NCBI RefSeq assembly: GCF_003721595.1
Contig: NZ_RJJR01000007.1
Span: 173,363 to 237,362, forward strand
Length of the DNA stretch: 64,000 bases
Source of the DNA: Hanamia caeni
GTDB taxonomy: Bacteria > Bacteroidota > Bacteroidia > Chitinophagales > Chitinophagaceae
Direction of reading: 5' to 3'
Shown here: in pieces, positions 56,140 through 64,000 of the stretch
How positions within the stretch are numbered: position 1 is the first letter of the stretch
Layout: each line of letters starts with the position of its first letter
The notes under the pieces: model-generated
Seen by the model: only the letters and a program-made list of their open reading frames with translations
Databases searched by the model: none
What the model was told of the DNA's origin: nothing
Made by a program: the position numbers and the translations under genes

Positions 56140-56760
56140 ATGAACCCCAACAACCCCATAGACGAAATCCTCATCATGCTTCGGTCGCTGAAAGACAAAC
56201 CGGAACAACTGGAAAAGTTGCATCAGTATATGCTGAATGAACTTTATACAGAAGACGATGCTACAACCGAAACTATTGCTATTCCCGAACGTTATGCATC
56301 GCTGGTGAAAGATGTGGCTGACAGTTTGAGCGCCGGGCTGGTTTGCTATATCAATCCCGATACGTTGGAAATAATTAATATTCCACAGACAATTGCTGAT
56401 ACCATGATGTTTGATGAAGATGAGGATGATGAGAATGAAGATGAGGAAGAAGGCGAGCCTTTTTATGCAGACCTGAAACGTATCAACCGCGATTGGGAAG
56501 GAACGATTACCATCAACCCGCCGGATTCAACGGAATCATTTTCGTTTATGGAACAATTTGTAAGCATCTTGCCTGAAAGCCGCATCAGCAAAAGATTGTC
56601 AGATGCCTTATCCGGGCGAAAACCTTTCAGCCGTTTTAATACCATCATCCATCAATCGGATGAAAGAGAAGCCTGGTTTGCTTTTCGTCAAAAATGCGTA
56701 GAAAATTATGTGGCCGAAATACTTGCAGGAAGATTGTGGAAAAATGAATTCACCAATTAG
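56140..56760 (+). CDS. UPF0158 family protein in the cas operon
   Basis: 206 residues. The C-terminal half 'SFMEQFVSILPESRISKRLS', 'DALSGRKPFSRFNTIIHQSD' and 'EAWFAFRQKCVENYVAEILA' fits the UPF0158 family, whose function is unknown. The N-terminal portion is acidic with a DEDEDDENEDEEEGE stretch (about 94-108). It lies 65 bp after cas3 and 129 bp before cas4. Not a known Cas gene. Whether it is a true module member is open. Confidence 0.75.
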   Translation: MNPNNPIDEILIMLRSLKDKPEQLEKLHQYMLNELYTEDDATTETIAIPERYASLVKDVADSLSAGLVCYINPDTLEIINIPQTIADTMMFDEDEDDENEDEEEGEPFYADLKRINRDWEGTITINPPDSTESFSFMEQFVSILPESRISKRLSDALSGRKPFSRFNTIIHQSDEREAWFAFRQKCVENYVAEILAGRLWKNEFTN

Positions 56761-56889
56761 AAACCAAAAATCCAGCTATCTTAAAAAAATAAAAATTCTC
56801 ATTATTTGTTGCTTCACTGTTTAAAATTGAAGGTGTCTTCTTAAAGCCTCTTTTTACCCCGGTAATTAGTAATAAGCAGTATAGAAAAA

Positions 56890-57420
56890 ATGAACATCAC
56901 CGCTACGCACATCAATTACTATCACATCTGCCATCGAAAACTGTGGTTGTTTGCCAACGGAATTAATATGGAACATACTTCCGATACTGTTTATGATGGA
57001 AAATTATTACACGAAACGAGCTACCCGCAAAGAGCGGAAAAATACCGTGAAATTGATTTGTCGTTTACGCTAAACAATGGAATGGATTTGTTTGGCAAAA
57101 TTGATTTCTATGATGCTAAAGAAAAAATAATTCATGAAATAAAGCGCAGCGACAAAATAGAAGAGGCGCACGAATGGCAGGTAAAATTTTATATCTACCT
57201 GATGGAACTAAACGGAATAGAAGGCGTAACGGCCATACTGGAATACCCTAAATTAAGAATCACCAAGGAAGTAACCCTTTCATTTGTTGACAAGGAATAT
57301 CTGAAAGTTATGTTTTTGAAAATAACAGAACTTATAGAATCGGAATCTTGCCCGCCGTTGATCAATAGCAAAATTTGTAAGAGTTGCAGCTACTATGAAT
57401 TGTGTTATGTGGGGGAATAA
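56890..57420 (+). CDS. cas4: Cas4 exonuclease
   Basis: 176 residues. RecB-like nuclease of spacer acquisition. An N-terminal Cys (residue 14, in YYHICHRKLW) and three C-terminal Cys (in ICKSCSYYELC) can bind the Fe-S cluster. Catalytic pieces: 'FGKIDFYDAKEKIIHEIKRS' (Asp and Glu-x-Lys) and 'HEWQVKFYIYLMELNG' (Gln and Tyr). It trims pre-spacers and selects PAMs with Cas1-Cas2. The RAYT gene follows after 38 bp. Confidence 0.94.
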   Translation: MNITATHINYYHICHRKLWLFANGINMEHTSDTVYDGKLLHETSYPQRAEKYREIDLSFTLNNGMDLFGKIDFYDAKEKIIHEIKRSDKIEEAHEWQVKFYIYLMELNGIEGVTAILEYPKLRITKEVTLSFVDKEYLKVMFLKITELIESESCPPLINSKICKSCSYYELCYVGE

Positions 57421-57458
57421 TTATTAAAATTCATCACAGGTACTGATTAAACAATAAG

Positions 57459-58004
57459 ATGTCGCTTTTCAAAAATAAATTCAGAATAGAATCGGCCAGA
57501 TGGCAGGAATGGGATTACCGTAATGAAGGCGCGTATTTTATTACCATTTGTACGGGGCAGCGTATTTGCTATTTTGGTGAATGTAACAATGGCAAAATGA
57601 TTTTGACGGAAGCGGGCGGGATTGCTGAGGAAAACTGGAGGGCAATCCCTGACCATTTTCAGCATGTTTCATTAGGCGAATACCAGGTAATGCCCAATCA
57701 TGTGCACGGGATTATCATTATAAATGATCCCCCTGTAGAGACGTTGCAATGCAACGTCTCTACAGGGGGAAACGAATTCATGTCTGAAATTTCACCCAAA
57801 TCCGGTTCGGTATCTGCCATTATACGATCCTATAAATCTGCCTGTTCAAAAACTATCAGGCAGCAATATCCCAAACTGAATTTTCATTGGCAAAGCCGGT
57901 TTCATGACCGTGTAATTAGAAATAAAAAAGAATACGACAGAATAGAAAATTATATTGTCCAAAACCCTGAAAACTGGCACCGGGATAAATATTTTAATGT
58001 ATGA
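57459..58004 (+). CDS. REP-associated tyrosine transposase (RAYT, Y1/HUH) inside the cas operon
   Basis: 181 residues of the IS200-like/TnpA-REP family. HUH motif NHVHG (His81 and His83), the preceding 'MPNHVHGIIII' strand, and a candidate catalytic Tyr165 in 'RIENYIVQNPENW'. Usual length for RAYTs, with the N-terminal 'GAYFITICTGQRICYFGECN'. The family nicks single-stranded DNA at REP hairpins. The gene sits between cas4 (38 bp) and cas1 with a 4-nt ATGA overlap to cas1, so it is co-transcribed and probably co-translated with the adaptation genes. A 43-bp palindrome at 57728-57770 lies in frame within residues 90-104. Confidence 0.9.
   Translation: MSLFKNKFRIESARWQEWDYRNEGAYFITICTGQRICYFGECNNGKMILTEAGGIAEENWRAIPDHFQHVSLGEYQVMPNHVHGIIIINDPPVETLQCNVSTGGNEFMSEISPKSGSVSAIIRSYKSACSKTIRQQYPKLNFHWQSRFHDRVIRNKKEYDRIENYIVQNPENWHRDKYFNV
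57728..57770. repeat. REP-like 43-bp palindrome inside the RAYT gene
   Basis: 21-nt arms (TCCCCCTGTAGAGACGTTGC begins the left one) around a single-base centre at 57749; the arms are exact complements. GTAGAGAC at the outer stem matches the palindrome at 15825-15852. It adds in-frame codons to the transposase (DPPVETLQCNVSTGG) and does not disrupt the frame. Confidence 0.9.
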
Positions 58005-59005
58005 AAAAATCCTACTACCTCTTCAATCCCGGCCGCATGAGCCGCAAAGATAATACGCTCAAATTTGTTCCTACGGATGAAGACGGAAATGAAGGTGTAC
58101 CGAAATACATCCCTGTAGAAACAGTAGATAACCTATATACTTTTGGCAGCCTTGATGCCAATAGCGCCTTGTACAATTTTCTTGGAAAAGAAAAAATAAG
58201 CGTACATTTTTTCGATTTTTATGAACATTATACAGGCAGCTTTTTATCGAAGGAATATTTATTAAGTGGAAAAGTTTTAGTCGCTCAAACCAATGCTTAT
58301 TCCAAATTAAAACACAGGATGGTTATCGCGCAAAAATTTATTGAAGGCGCTTCTTTCAATATGGTGAAAAACCTGCGGTATTACAATAACCGCTCAAAAG
58401 ACACCACGCCCCAGATAGAAAAAATAGAAAGCCTCATGCTTCAAATTCCATGTTGTACTGCGATTGATATGCTGATGGGAGTGGAAGGAAACATCAGGCA
58501 AACTTATTATGAAGCATTCGACCTGATCATTAATGATTTTGAAATGGGCAATCGCAGTAAGCAGCCACCATCCAACGAAGTAAACGCCATGGTTTCGTTT
58601 GTAAATATGATGTGCTACACGCTTTGCCTGGATATGACCCATCATACACAGTTGAATCCAACTATCAGTTTTTTACACGAGCCCGGATTTCGGCGGTTTT
58701 CCCTGGCGCTTGACCTGGCAGAAGTATTTAAACCGCTTTTAGCGGATCGTTTAATTTTTGCACTGATGAATAAAAAAGTAATTCAGGGAAATGATTTTGA
58801 CCATCAACTGAACCAATGTTTACTGAAAGATAGCGGAAGAAAAAAAGTGGTAAAAGCCTGGGATGAAAAATTAAATGAAACCATTAAACACCGGTCATTG
58901 GGAAGAAGCGTGAGTTATAAGCATCTGGTAAAACTGGAATGCTATAAACTCGTAAAGCATATTTTGGGAATGGAGGAATACAAACCATTTAAGGCATGGT
59001 GGTGA
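58001..59005 (+). CDS. cas1: Cas1 integrase
   Basis: 334 residues. Metal-binding/catalytic residues Glu162 (MGVEGNIRQTYYE), His226 (ISFLHEPG) and Glu241 (LDLAEVFKPLLADR) are intact. N-terminal beta domain 'KKSYYLFNPGRMSRKDNTLK' is that of I-B-type Cas1. With Cas2 it integrates pre-spacers at the leader end of the array. Its ATG overlaps the RAYT stop by 4 nt; cas2 follows after 93 bp. Confidence 0.97.
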   Translation: MKKSYYLFNPGRMSRKDNTLKFVPTDEDGNEGVPKYIPVETVDNLYTFGSLDANSALYNFLGKEKISVHFFDFYEHYTGSFLSKEYLLSGKVLVAQTNAYSKLKHRMVIAQKFIEGASFNMVKNLRYYNNRSKDTTPQIEKIESLMLQIPCCTAIDMLMGVEGNIRQTYYEAFDLIINDFEMGNRSKQPPSNEVNAMVSFVNMMCYTLCLDMTHHTQLNPTISFLHEPGFRRFSLALDLAEVFKPLLADRLIFALMNKKVIQGNDFDHQLNQCLLKDSGRKKVVKAWDEKLNETIKHRSLGRSVSYKHLVKLECYKLVKHILGMEEYKPFKAWW

Positions 59006-59037
59006 GAGACGGTGAGAGTGCGAGAACCGAGTGAGAG
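59003..59037. repeat. GTGAGAG simple-sequence tract
   Basis: GTGAGAGACGGTGAGAGTGC-type tract between cas1 and cas2, related to 47430-47468. Confidence 0.5.
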
Positions 59038-59098
59038 AAAGAATCAGGATTATTTGTTGGTTTACTAGTGTATCGGAAAGGATTATTATCTTTAAAAA

Positions 59099-59362
59099 AT
59101 GTATGTGATTTTGGTTTACGATGTGGATACAAAAAGAGTTGGTAAAATGCTGAAGCTCTGCCGGCGGTATTTAAACTGGATTCAGAACAGCGTGTTTGAG
59201 GGAGAGCTAACGGAAGTGAAATTGAAAGAACTTATCATTGAAGCAAAGGAAATTATGAAAATCGAATCGGACAGCCTGATTATCTTTAGCAGCCGCCAGG
59301 AAAAATGGTTAGAGAAACAAGTTATCGGAAAAGAGAAAAATGAGATTGATAACATGCTTTAA
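59099..59362 (+). CDS. cas2: Cas2 nuclease/adaptor
   Basis: 87 residues. 'MYVILVYDVDTKRVGKMLKL' carries the conserved Asp8 (and Asp10) of Cas2; 'RRYLNWIQNSVFEGELTEVK' and 'SLIIFSSRQEKW' complete the ferredoxin-like fold. Dimerises and bridges Cas1 dimers. Last gene of the operon; the leader and array follow within 211 bp. Confidence 0.95.
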   Translation: MYVILVYDVDTKRVGKMLKLCRRYLNWIQNSVFEGELTEVKLKELIIEAKEIMKIESDSLIIFSSRQEKWLEKQVIGKEKNEIDNML

Positions 59363-59451
59363 GTTGTCGAAGTCCTTGAGAAAAGGTCTTCAGAAGCAGA
59401 AAGTTCTTTGACATTATGGAGTAAAGACCTGAGCATCAGCGCAAATCTGTT

Positions 59452-59500
59452 ATTGTCGAAGTGCGCTATCAGTAGTATGATTGTACTTCGACAATTTTTT
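59452..59500 (+). terminator. Possible terminator/hairpin within the leader
   Basis: 11-bp perfect arms (ATTGTCGAAGT / ACTTCGACAAT) with a 22-nt loop, followed by T's (through 59500). The long loop makes strength uncertain. Confidence 0.4.
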
Positions 59501-59529
59501 GGGATAAAAAATTGGATTTTTTATTTTTG
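59498..59529 (+). promoter_or_regulatory. Putative promoter of the CRISPR array
   Basis: TTTG at 59498-59501, a 20-nt gap, then TATTTTTG at 59522-59529, a full match to TTTG-N19-21-TAnnTTTG. Transcription would begin near 59536, ~38 nt before the first repeat. Confidence 0.6.
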
Positions 59530-59573
59530 CAAAGCCTTGAAAAAGAGGCGTTTTTTTGTTGCCGTTTGGACGG

Positions 59574-62500
59574 CTTTTAATCGCACCATAGAGGAATTGA
59601 AATGCGATAACTTACATCGCCTTCTTTTTCTTCTTTTTCTTTTAATCGCACCATAGAGGAATTGAAATTAAATGATTCTTGTTGGTATGAATCAAAGAGC
59701 GATACTTTTAATCGCACCATAGAGGAATTGAAATATATGTACGCGATGCTTTTTAATCTTTTCGGCGAGAGCTTTTAATCGCACCATAGAGGAATTGAAA
59801 TCTAAATAGTAATTAATTAATCAAAATAAAAACAAAACTTTTAATCGCACCATAGAGGAATTGAAATGGAAAAACAACGCCGCAATGATTCCTATTACTG
59901 GTCTTTTAATCGCACCATAGAGGAATTGAAATGACTTAGACAATTCGATTTCAATTTGTTCTTTTAACTTTTAATCGCACCATAGAGGAATTGAAATTAA
60001 ACAAGATTGTAAAATTCAAACAAGAACAAAAACTTTTAATCGCACCATAGAGGAATTGAAATCTTGCATGTACAGGTGTGGAGTAAATCGTTGTTGAACT
60101 TTTAATCGCACCATAGAGGAATTGAAATTGCTATCTCTCTGTAATTGTGTTAACCTATTTGGTACTTTTAATCGCACCATAGAGGAATTGAAATGTTATG
60201 ATGGAACGTTTTCTCCCATTGCGATTTCTGCTTTTAATCGCACCATAGAGGAATTGAAATTTCTCATCTGCAATCATTGAATGATAAAACAGACAAACTT
60301 TTAATCGCACCATAGAGGAATTGAAATGGTGAAACGTATCGCCTTTAATTCTTAGGCATCCACTTTTAATCGCACCATAGAGGAATTGAAATACTGATAG
60401 AAAAGTTATCAGTACAACAGGAACTATTTCTTTTAATCGCACCATAGAGGAATTGAAATACAAAACCGCATCGTCAATTGATGTTTTACTTTTACTTTTA
60501 ATCGCACCATAGAGGAATTGAAATAACGTTCCTTGCTTGATGTCGTTTTTTGTTTCCTGGCTTTTAATCGCACCATAGAGGAATTGAAATATAAATAAAT
60601 TAAAAACCCCACCATGGCAAGCAAGACTTTTAATCGCACCATAGAGGAATTGAAATATGATGTAGTGCGTGCGCTGATAAACTCTGCGTTCTTTTAATCG
60701 CACCATAGAGGAATTGAAATATCTAAGTGCGTTGTTAGTATTGTATGGTTGAAACTTTTAATCGCACCATAGAGGAATTGAAATAAACATACATGATAGA
60801 ATGGCAGGTGGATATTATCCCGCTTTTAATCGCACCATAGAGGAATTGAAATATACGATTAAGGTCGGTTATGCTAACCAGGATTACGACTTTTAATCGC
60901 ACCATAGAGGAATTGAAATGGGTAACTTTTGTACGGACGTAACCACCATACCGGCTTTTAATCGCACCATAGAGGAATTGAAATACAGGTAGTCATAATA
61001 TACCGTTACGATGATGAAACTTTTAATCGCACCATAGAGGAATTGAAATTGGGCTGATTCGCGTTGCGCTTCAAAGGTCAGCCCGGCTTTTAATCGCACC
61101 ATAGAGGAATTGAAATCCCCCCGCCATGTCTGAAACCTTCTCAGCTCTTTACTTTTAATCGCACCATAGACGAATTGAAATTGCGTACTTATCCGGACTA
61201 AGTGCTTTGACTGGACTCTTTTAATCGCACCATAGAGGAATTGAAATAATGGAGAAGCCCAATTAACAAACCTGTTTTTATCTACTTTTAATCGCACCAT
61301 AGAGGAATTGAAATGTGCAAACACTCGGCAATAAAGGGAGCATTATTAAGGCTTTTAATCGCACCATAGAGGAATTGAAATAAGTAAAATCGTGGAGTAC
61401 AGGTAATCCAACAGGTGCTTTTAATCGCACCATAGAGGAATTGAAATATAGTTCATACCTACAAACTAATAGAAAAGATGGAACTTTTAATCGCACCATA
61501 GAGGAATTGAAATGAAAGTACAAGGTCGCCGATTGAGGGAATTGCAACTTTTAATCGCACCATAGAGGAATTGAAATGGGTTTGAAAATTTTTATTTTCA
61601 TTTTTTGAGTTTTAACTTTTAATCGCACCATAGAGGAATTGAAATAATCTTCCCTTTTGTGGCTTTATCCTGCTCTGATTTCTTTTAATCGCACCATAGA
61701 GGAATTGAAATCGATAGGAGCAGCTTATCCTTATGGTTATGGGAATCTTTTAATCGCACCATAGAGGAATTGAAATTTAAAATTTTAACCCTTAGAAATA
61801 TTGAAAACGAAGCTTTTAATCGCACCATAGAGGAATTGAAATTCGCTTATTTGCTCCTTAATCCTTAGAAAAAGTGGCACTTTTAATCGCACCATAGAGG
61901 AATTGAAATTCATTAGTTAAGAATTTACCACCGTTTCCAGTCATAGACTTTTAATCGCACCATAGAGGAATTGAAATCTAAATATGCGTGTAATACCTGC
62001 CCGTCCTGTGCTGAATCTTTTAATCGCACCATAGAGGAATTGAAATAATAACGAGGCGCAAGTAGATTATTCCCATCGTTTATCTTTTAATCGCACCATA
62101 GAGGAATTGAAATATGCTTTTGCATCGGATATTGCCGCAGTATATAATGCTTTTAATCGCACCATAGAGGAATTGAAATTATGGGGCTGCTATCTTGTAG
62201 GGATTGGATTCAGTACTTTTAATCGCACCATAGAGGAATTGAAATTATCTTGTATTTTTTTTAATCTTTCATCCCATTTGCTTTTAATCGCACCATAGAG
62301 GAATTGAAATAAATCAAAAAGACCAAATTGATATTGACAAGAATGACTTTTAATCGCACCATAGAGGAATTGAAATGATTTGTCATAAACTCCTCCGGGA
62401 TTGTAATAGTATCTTTTAATCGCACCATAGAGGAATTGAAATGGTATCTTCCATCTTTTAGTTCCTCAAACGCTTTCCTCTTTTAATCGCACCATAGAGG

Positions 62501-63900
62501 AATTGAAATTGATTGCTACCTTAATCAAACCGGAAGGGGTGAAGCTTTTAATCGCACCATAGAGGAATTGAAATGGGAACAAGATTGATGTGCCGCTAAA
62601 TAGTAATTAACTTTTAATCGCACCATAGAGGAATTGAAATTTTTTAATTGCATAAGGCCCATGAAAAGACCTCCTACCTTTTAATCGCACCATAGAGGAA
62701 TTGAAATTCTGCTAAGGTTTCGGCAACTGTAAAAACCGTACTACCACTTTTAATCGCACCATAGAGGAATTGAAATTGAGAAAGAACTACTGTTGTCCCT
62801 TTTACTTCCACTTTTAATCGCACCATAGAGGAATTGAAATAACGCTAAACATAAAAGAAACACTTGAATTGATGTGAACTTTTAATCGCACCATAGAGGA
62901 ATTGAAATGTTGTAAACAACAAGGCCGATATTTCTGAATTAGGACTTTTAATCGCACCATAGAGGAATTGAAATGGCAGAAGCCAACGGACAGAGATTAA
63001 GCATAAAAGCACTTTTAATCGCACCATAGAGGAATTGAAATTGAAAAGGCCCCCTACCGTGAAAAGACCACCTATGCTTTTAATCGCACCATAGAGGAAT
63101 TGAAATTTGGATGTTAAAATAGAGAATCGTTCAAAAAGATTTCTTTTAATCGCACCATAGAGGAATTGAAATAACAGAAGCCGCGTTAAAAGCAAATCAG
63201 GCAGCGCAAAACTTTTAATCGCACCATAGAGGAATTGAAATGGAAGAGGTAAGGAAGGGAAAATGAAGTATGAAAAAACTTTTAATCGCACCATAGAGGA
63301 ATTGAAATCAGTAAAGCCCCACCTTAAATTTCATTACGTTACTTCTTTTAATCGCACCATAGAGGAATTGAAATAACTAAGCCTTGTAGAATGGATATTG
63401 TCAAGGCCGGCTTTTAATCGCACCATAGAGGAATTGAAATTTTTTTTAACACGAAGAATATAATCCGAAACTGATAACTTTTAATCGCACCATAGAGGAA
63501 TTGAAATTCACCTGCCAGTAATTCCATTTTTTTAACACGAAGCTTTTAATCGCACCATAGAGGAATTGAAATTATACAACGGATGAAATTACTGCACCTG
63601 AATACATCTTTTAATCGCACCATAGAGGAATTGAAATTTATTACGGATAATACTGTGGATTTTGGTGGGCACAACTTTTAATCGCACCATAGAGGAATTG
63701 AAATGGGAGTACGCTTCAGGCGCCGCGTATGAAGGCAGGACTTTTAATCGCACCATAGAGGAATTGAAATTGCTTTGCTATTCCTAAAAAGAGCAATACT
63801 TTTTTACTTTTAATCGCACCATAGAGGAATTGAAATTACAATGAATATCTGTTTTGGTTAGGCCTTTTTCCTTTTAATCGCACCATAGAGGAATTGAAAT
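59574..63900 (+). CRISPR. Type I-B array: 66 repeats, 65 spacers
   Basis: 30-bp repeats beginning CTTTTAATCG and ending GAATTGAAAT, with middle CACCATAGAG, occur 66 times from 59574 to 63871 (last ends 63900); spacers are 34-39 bp. All were located by eye, so the count could be off by one. Leader and promoter lie on the cas2 side and the far end has a decayed repeat (63941), so transcription is rightward and spacer 1 is the newest. Cas6 would cut near the 3' end, leaving an 8-nt ATTGAAAT handle. One repeat (61152-61181) has a G-to-C change at position 20. Confidence 0.98.
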
Positions 63901-63940
63901 TTGCAATGTATCCCACCGGCCAACCACCTCTTGCGCACAA

Positions 63941-63956
63941 ATTTAATCGCATATAG
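63941..63956 (+). repeat. Decayed terminal repeat after the array
   Basis: TTTAATCGCA (63942-63951) then TATAG, matching the start of the repeat with loss of its second half, 40 nt after the last full repeat. It marks the trailer end of the array. After it only ~45 bp of the window remain, without features. Confidence 0.6.
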
Positions 63957-64000
63957 TTTTGCATGATAAAAAAAGTCATGCGCAATAATCCTGAAGTGCG

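Larger units (their letters stand above)
59363..59573 (+). promoter_or_regulatory. CRISPR leader
   Basis: 211 bp of AT-rich sequence between cas2 and the first repeat. TTGTCGAAGT occurs at 59364-59373 and 59453-59462, and inverted (ACTTCGACAA) at 59485-59494. The latter two form an 11-bp inverted repeat (59452-59462 and 59485-59495) followed by TTTTTT, so it could also terminate the cas mRNA. Confidence 0.7.

Noticed and set aside
59408..59656. Rightward open frame in the leader and first repeats
   Set aside because: It crosses the leader and CRISPR repeats; reading is forced by repeat sequence and no coding signal is present.
62107..62298. Rightward 63-residue frame in the array with FNRTIEELK repeats
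   Set aside because: Same cause: repeat translation.
60155..63294. Leftward open frames inside the array with repeated FNSSMVRLK/FQFLYGAIKS peptides
   Set aside because: These are translations of the 30-bp repeat on the opposite strand; not proteins.

Overview
The window is a chromosome segment of a Bacteroidota bacterium, most likely of the Chitinophagaceae type. Three things point there: the gene families (GlxA/AraC regulator, YbiT-like ABC-F protein, FbaB-type aldolase, DUF763, RibBA, GtrA, many SPII/SPI-exported proteins), the lack of Shine-Dalgarno sequences before starts, and repeated TAnnTTTG -7 boxes upstream of genes, which is the primary sigma-factor pattern of this phylum. No rRNA, tRNA, prophage or plasmid gene was recognised.

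Layout. 1-20 kb holds ordinary chromosomal genes: a lipoprotein, PhoH, two c-type cytochromes, an esterase-like phytase-family lipoprotein, DUF763, PBP4 (DacB), a sugar acetyltransferase, lipoate ligase, small membrane proteins, an LGFP-repeat metalloprotease with a HEAT protein, a fatty-acid desaturase, a LytTR regulator, a GlxA regulator, a DHFR-like protein, pirin, YciI and a peroxiredoxin. 19.4-29.3 kb is a glucan and sugar cluster: ROK glucokinase, two sugar MFS transporters, glycogen synthase GlgA, ADP-glucose pyrophosphorylase GlgC and an exported GH13 amylase, with a HicBA toxin-antitoxin pair inserted between transporter and amylase. 29.5-45.3 kb is housekeeping: an S41 protease in an AT-rich, inverted-repeat-flanked segment, SmpB, AccD, class I aldolase, cystathionine beta-synthase, a CtpA-type protease, an N-acetylglucosamine-kinase-like protein, RibBA, a 2-oxoacid dehydrogenase E2, an ABC-F protein, two outer-membrane-type proteins and GtrA.

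45.3-64 kb is the accessory part of most interest. After a perfect 46-bp palindrome and an orphan gene comes a complete type I-B CRISPR-Cas operon: cas6, WYL regulator, helical-repeat protein of unknown function, cas8b, cas7, cas5, cas3, UPF0158 protein, cas4, REP-associated tyrosine transposase (RAYT), cas1, cas2. It is followed by a leader and an array of 66 repeats of 30 bp and 65 spacers, ending in a decayed repeat at the window edge. Cas6 processes the array transcript; Cas8b, Cas7 and Cas5 would form Cascade; Cas3 degrades targets; Cas4, Cas1 and Cas2 acquire spacers. Three genes are not standard parts of I-B loci: the helical-repeat protein, UPF0158, and the HUH transposase that overlaps cas1 by 4 nt.

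The RAYT gene carries, in frame inside its own coding sequence, a 43-bp palindrome whose outer arms match a 28-bp palindrome 42 kb away. The window therefore holds both a REP-type transposase and two members of its probable substrate family. The array records two pairs of overlapping protospacers, one in adjacent spacers, and two spacers with a shared repetitive target motif. All functional statements come from reading motifs by eye; no database search was run.
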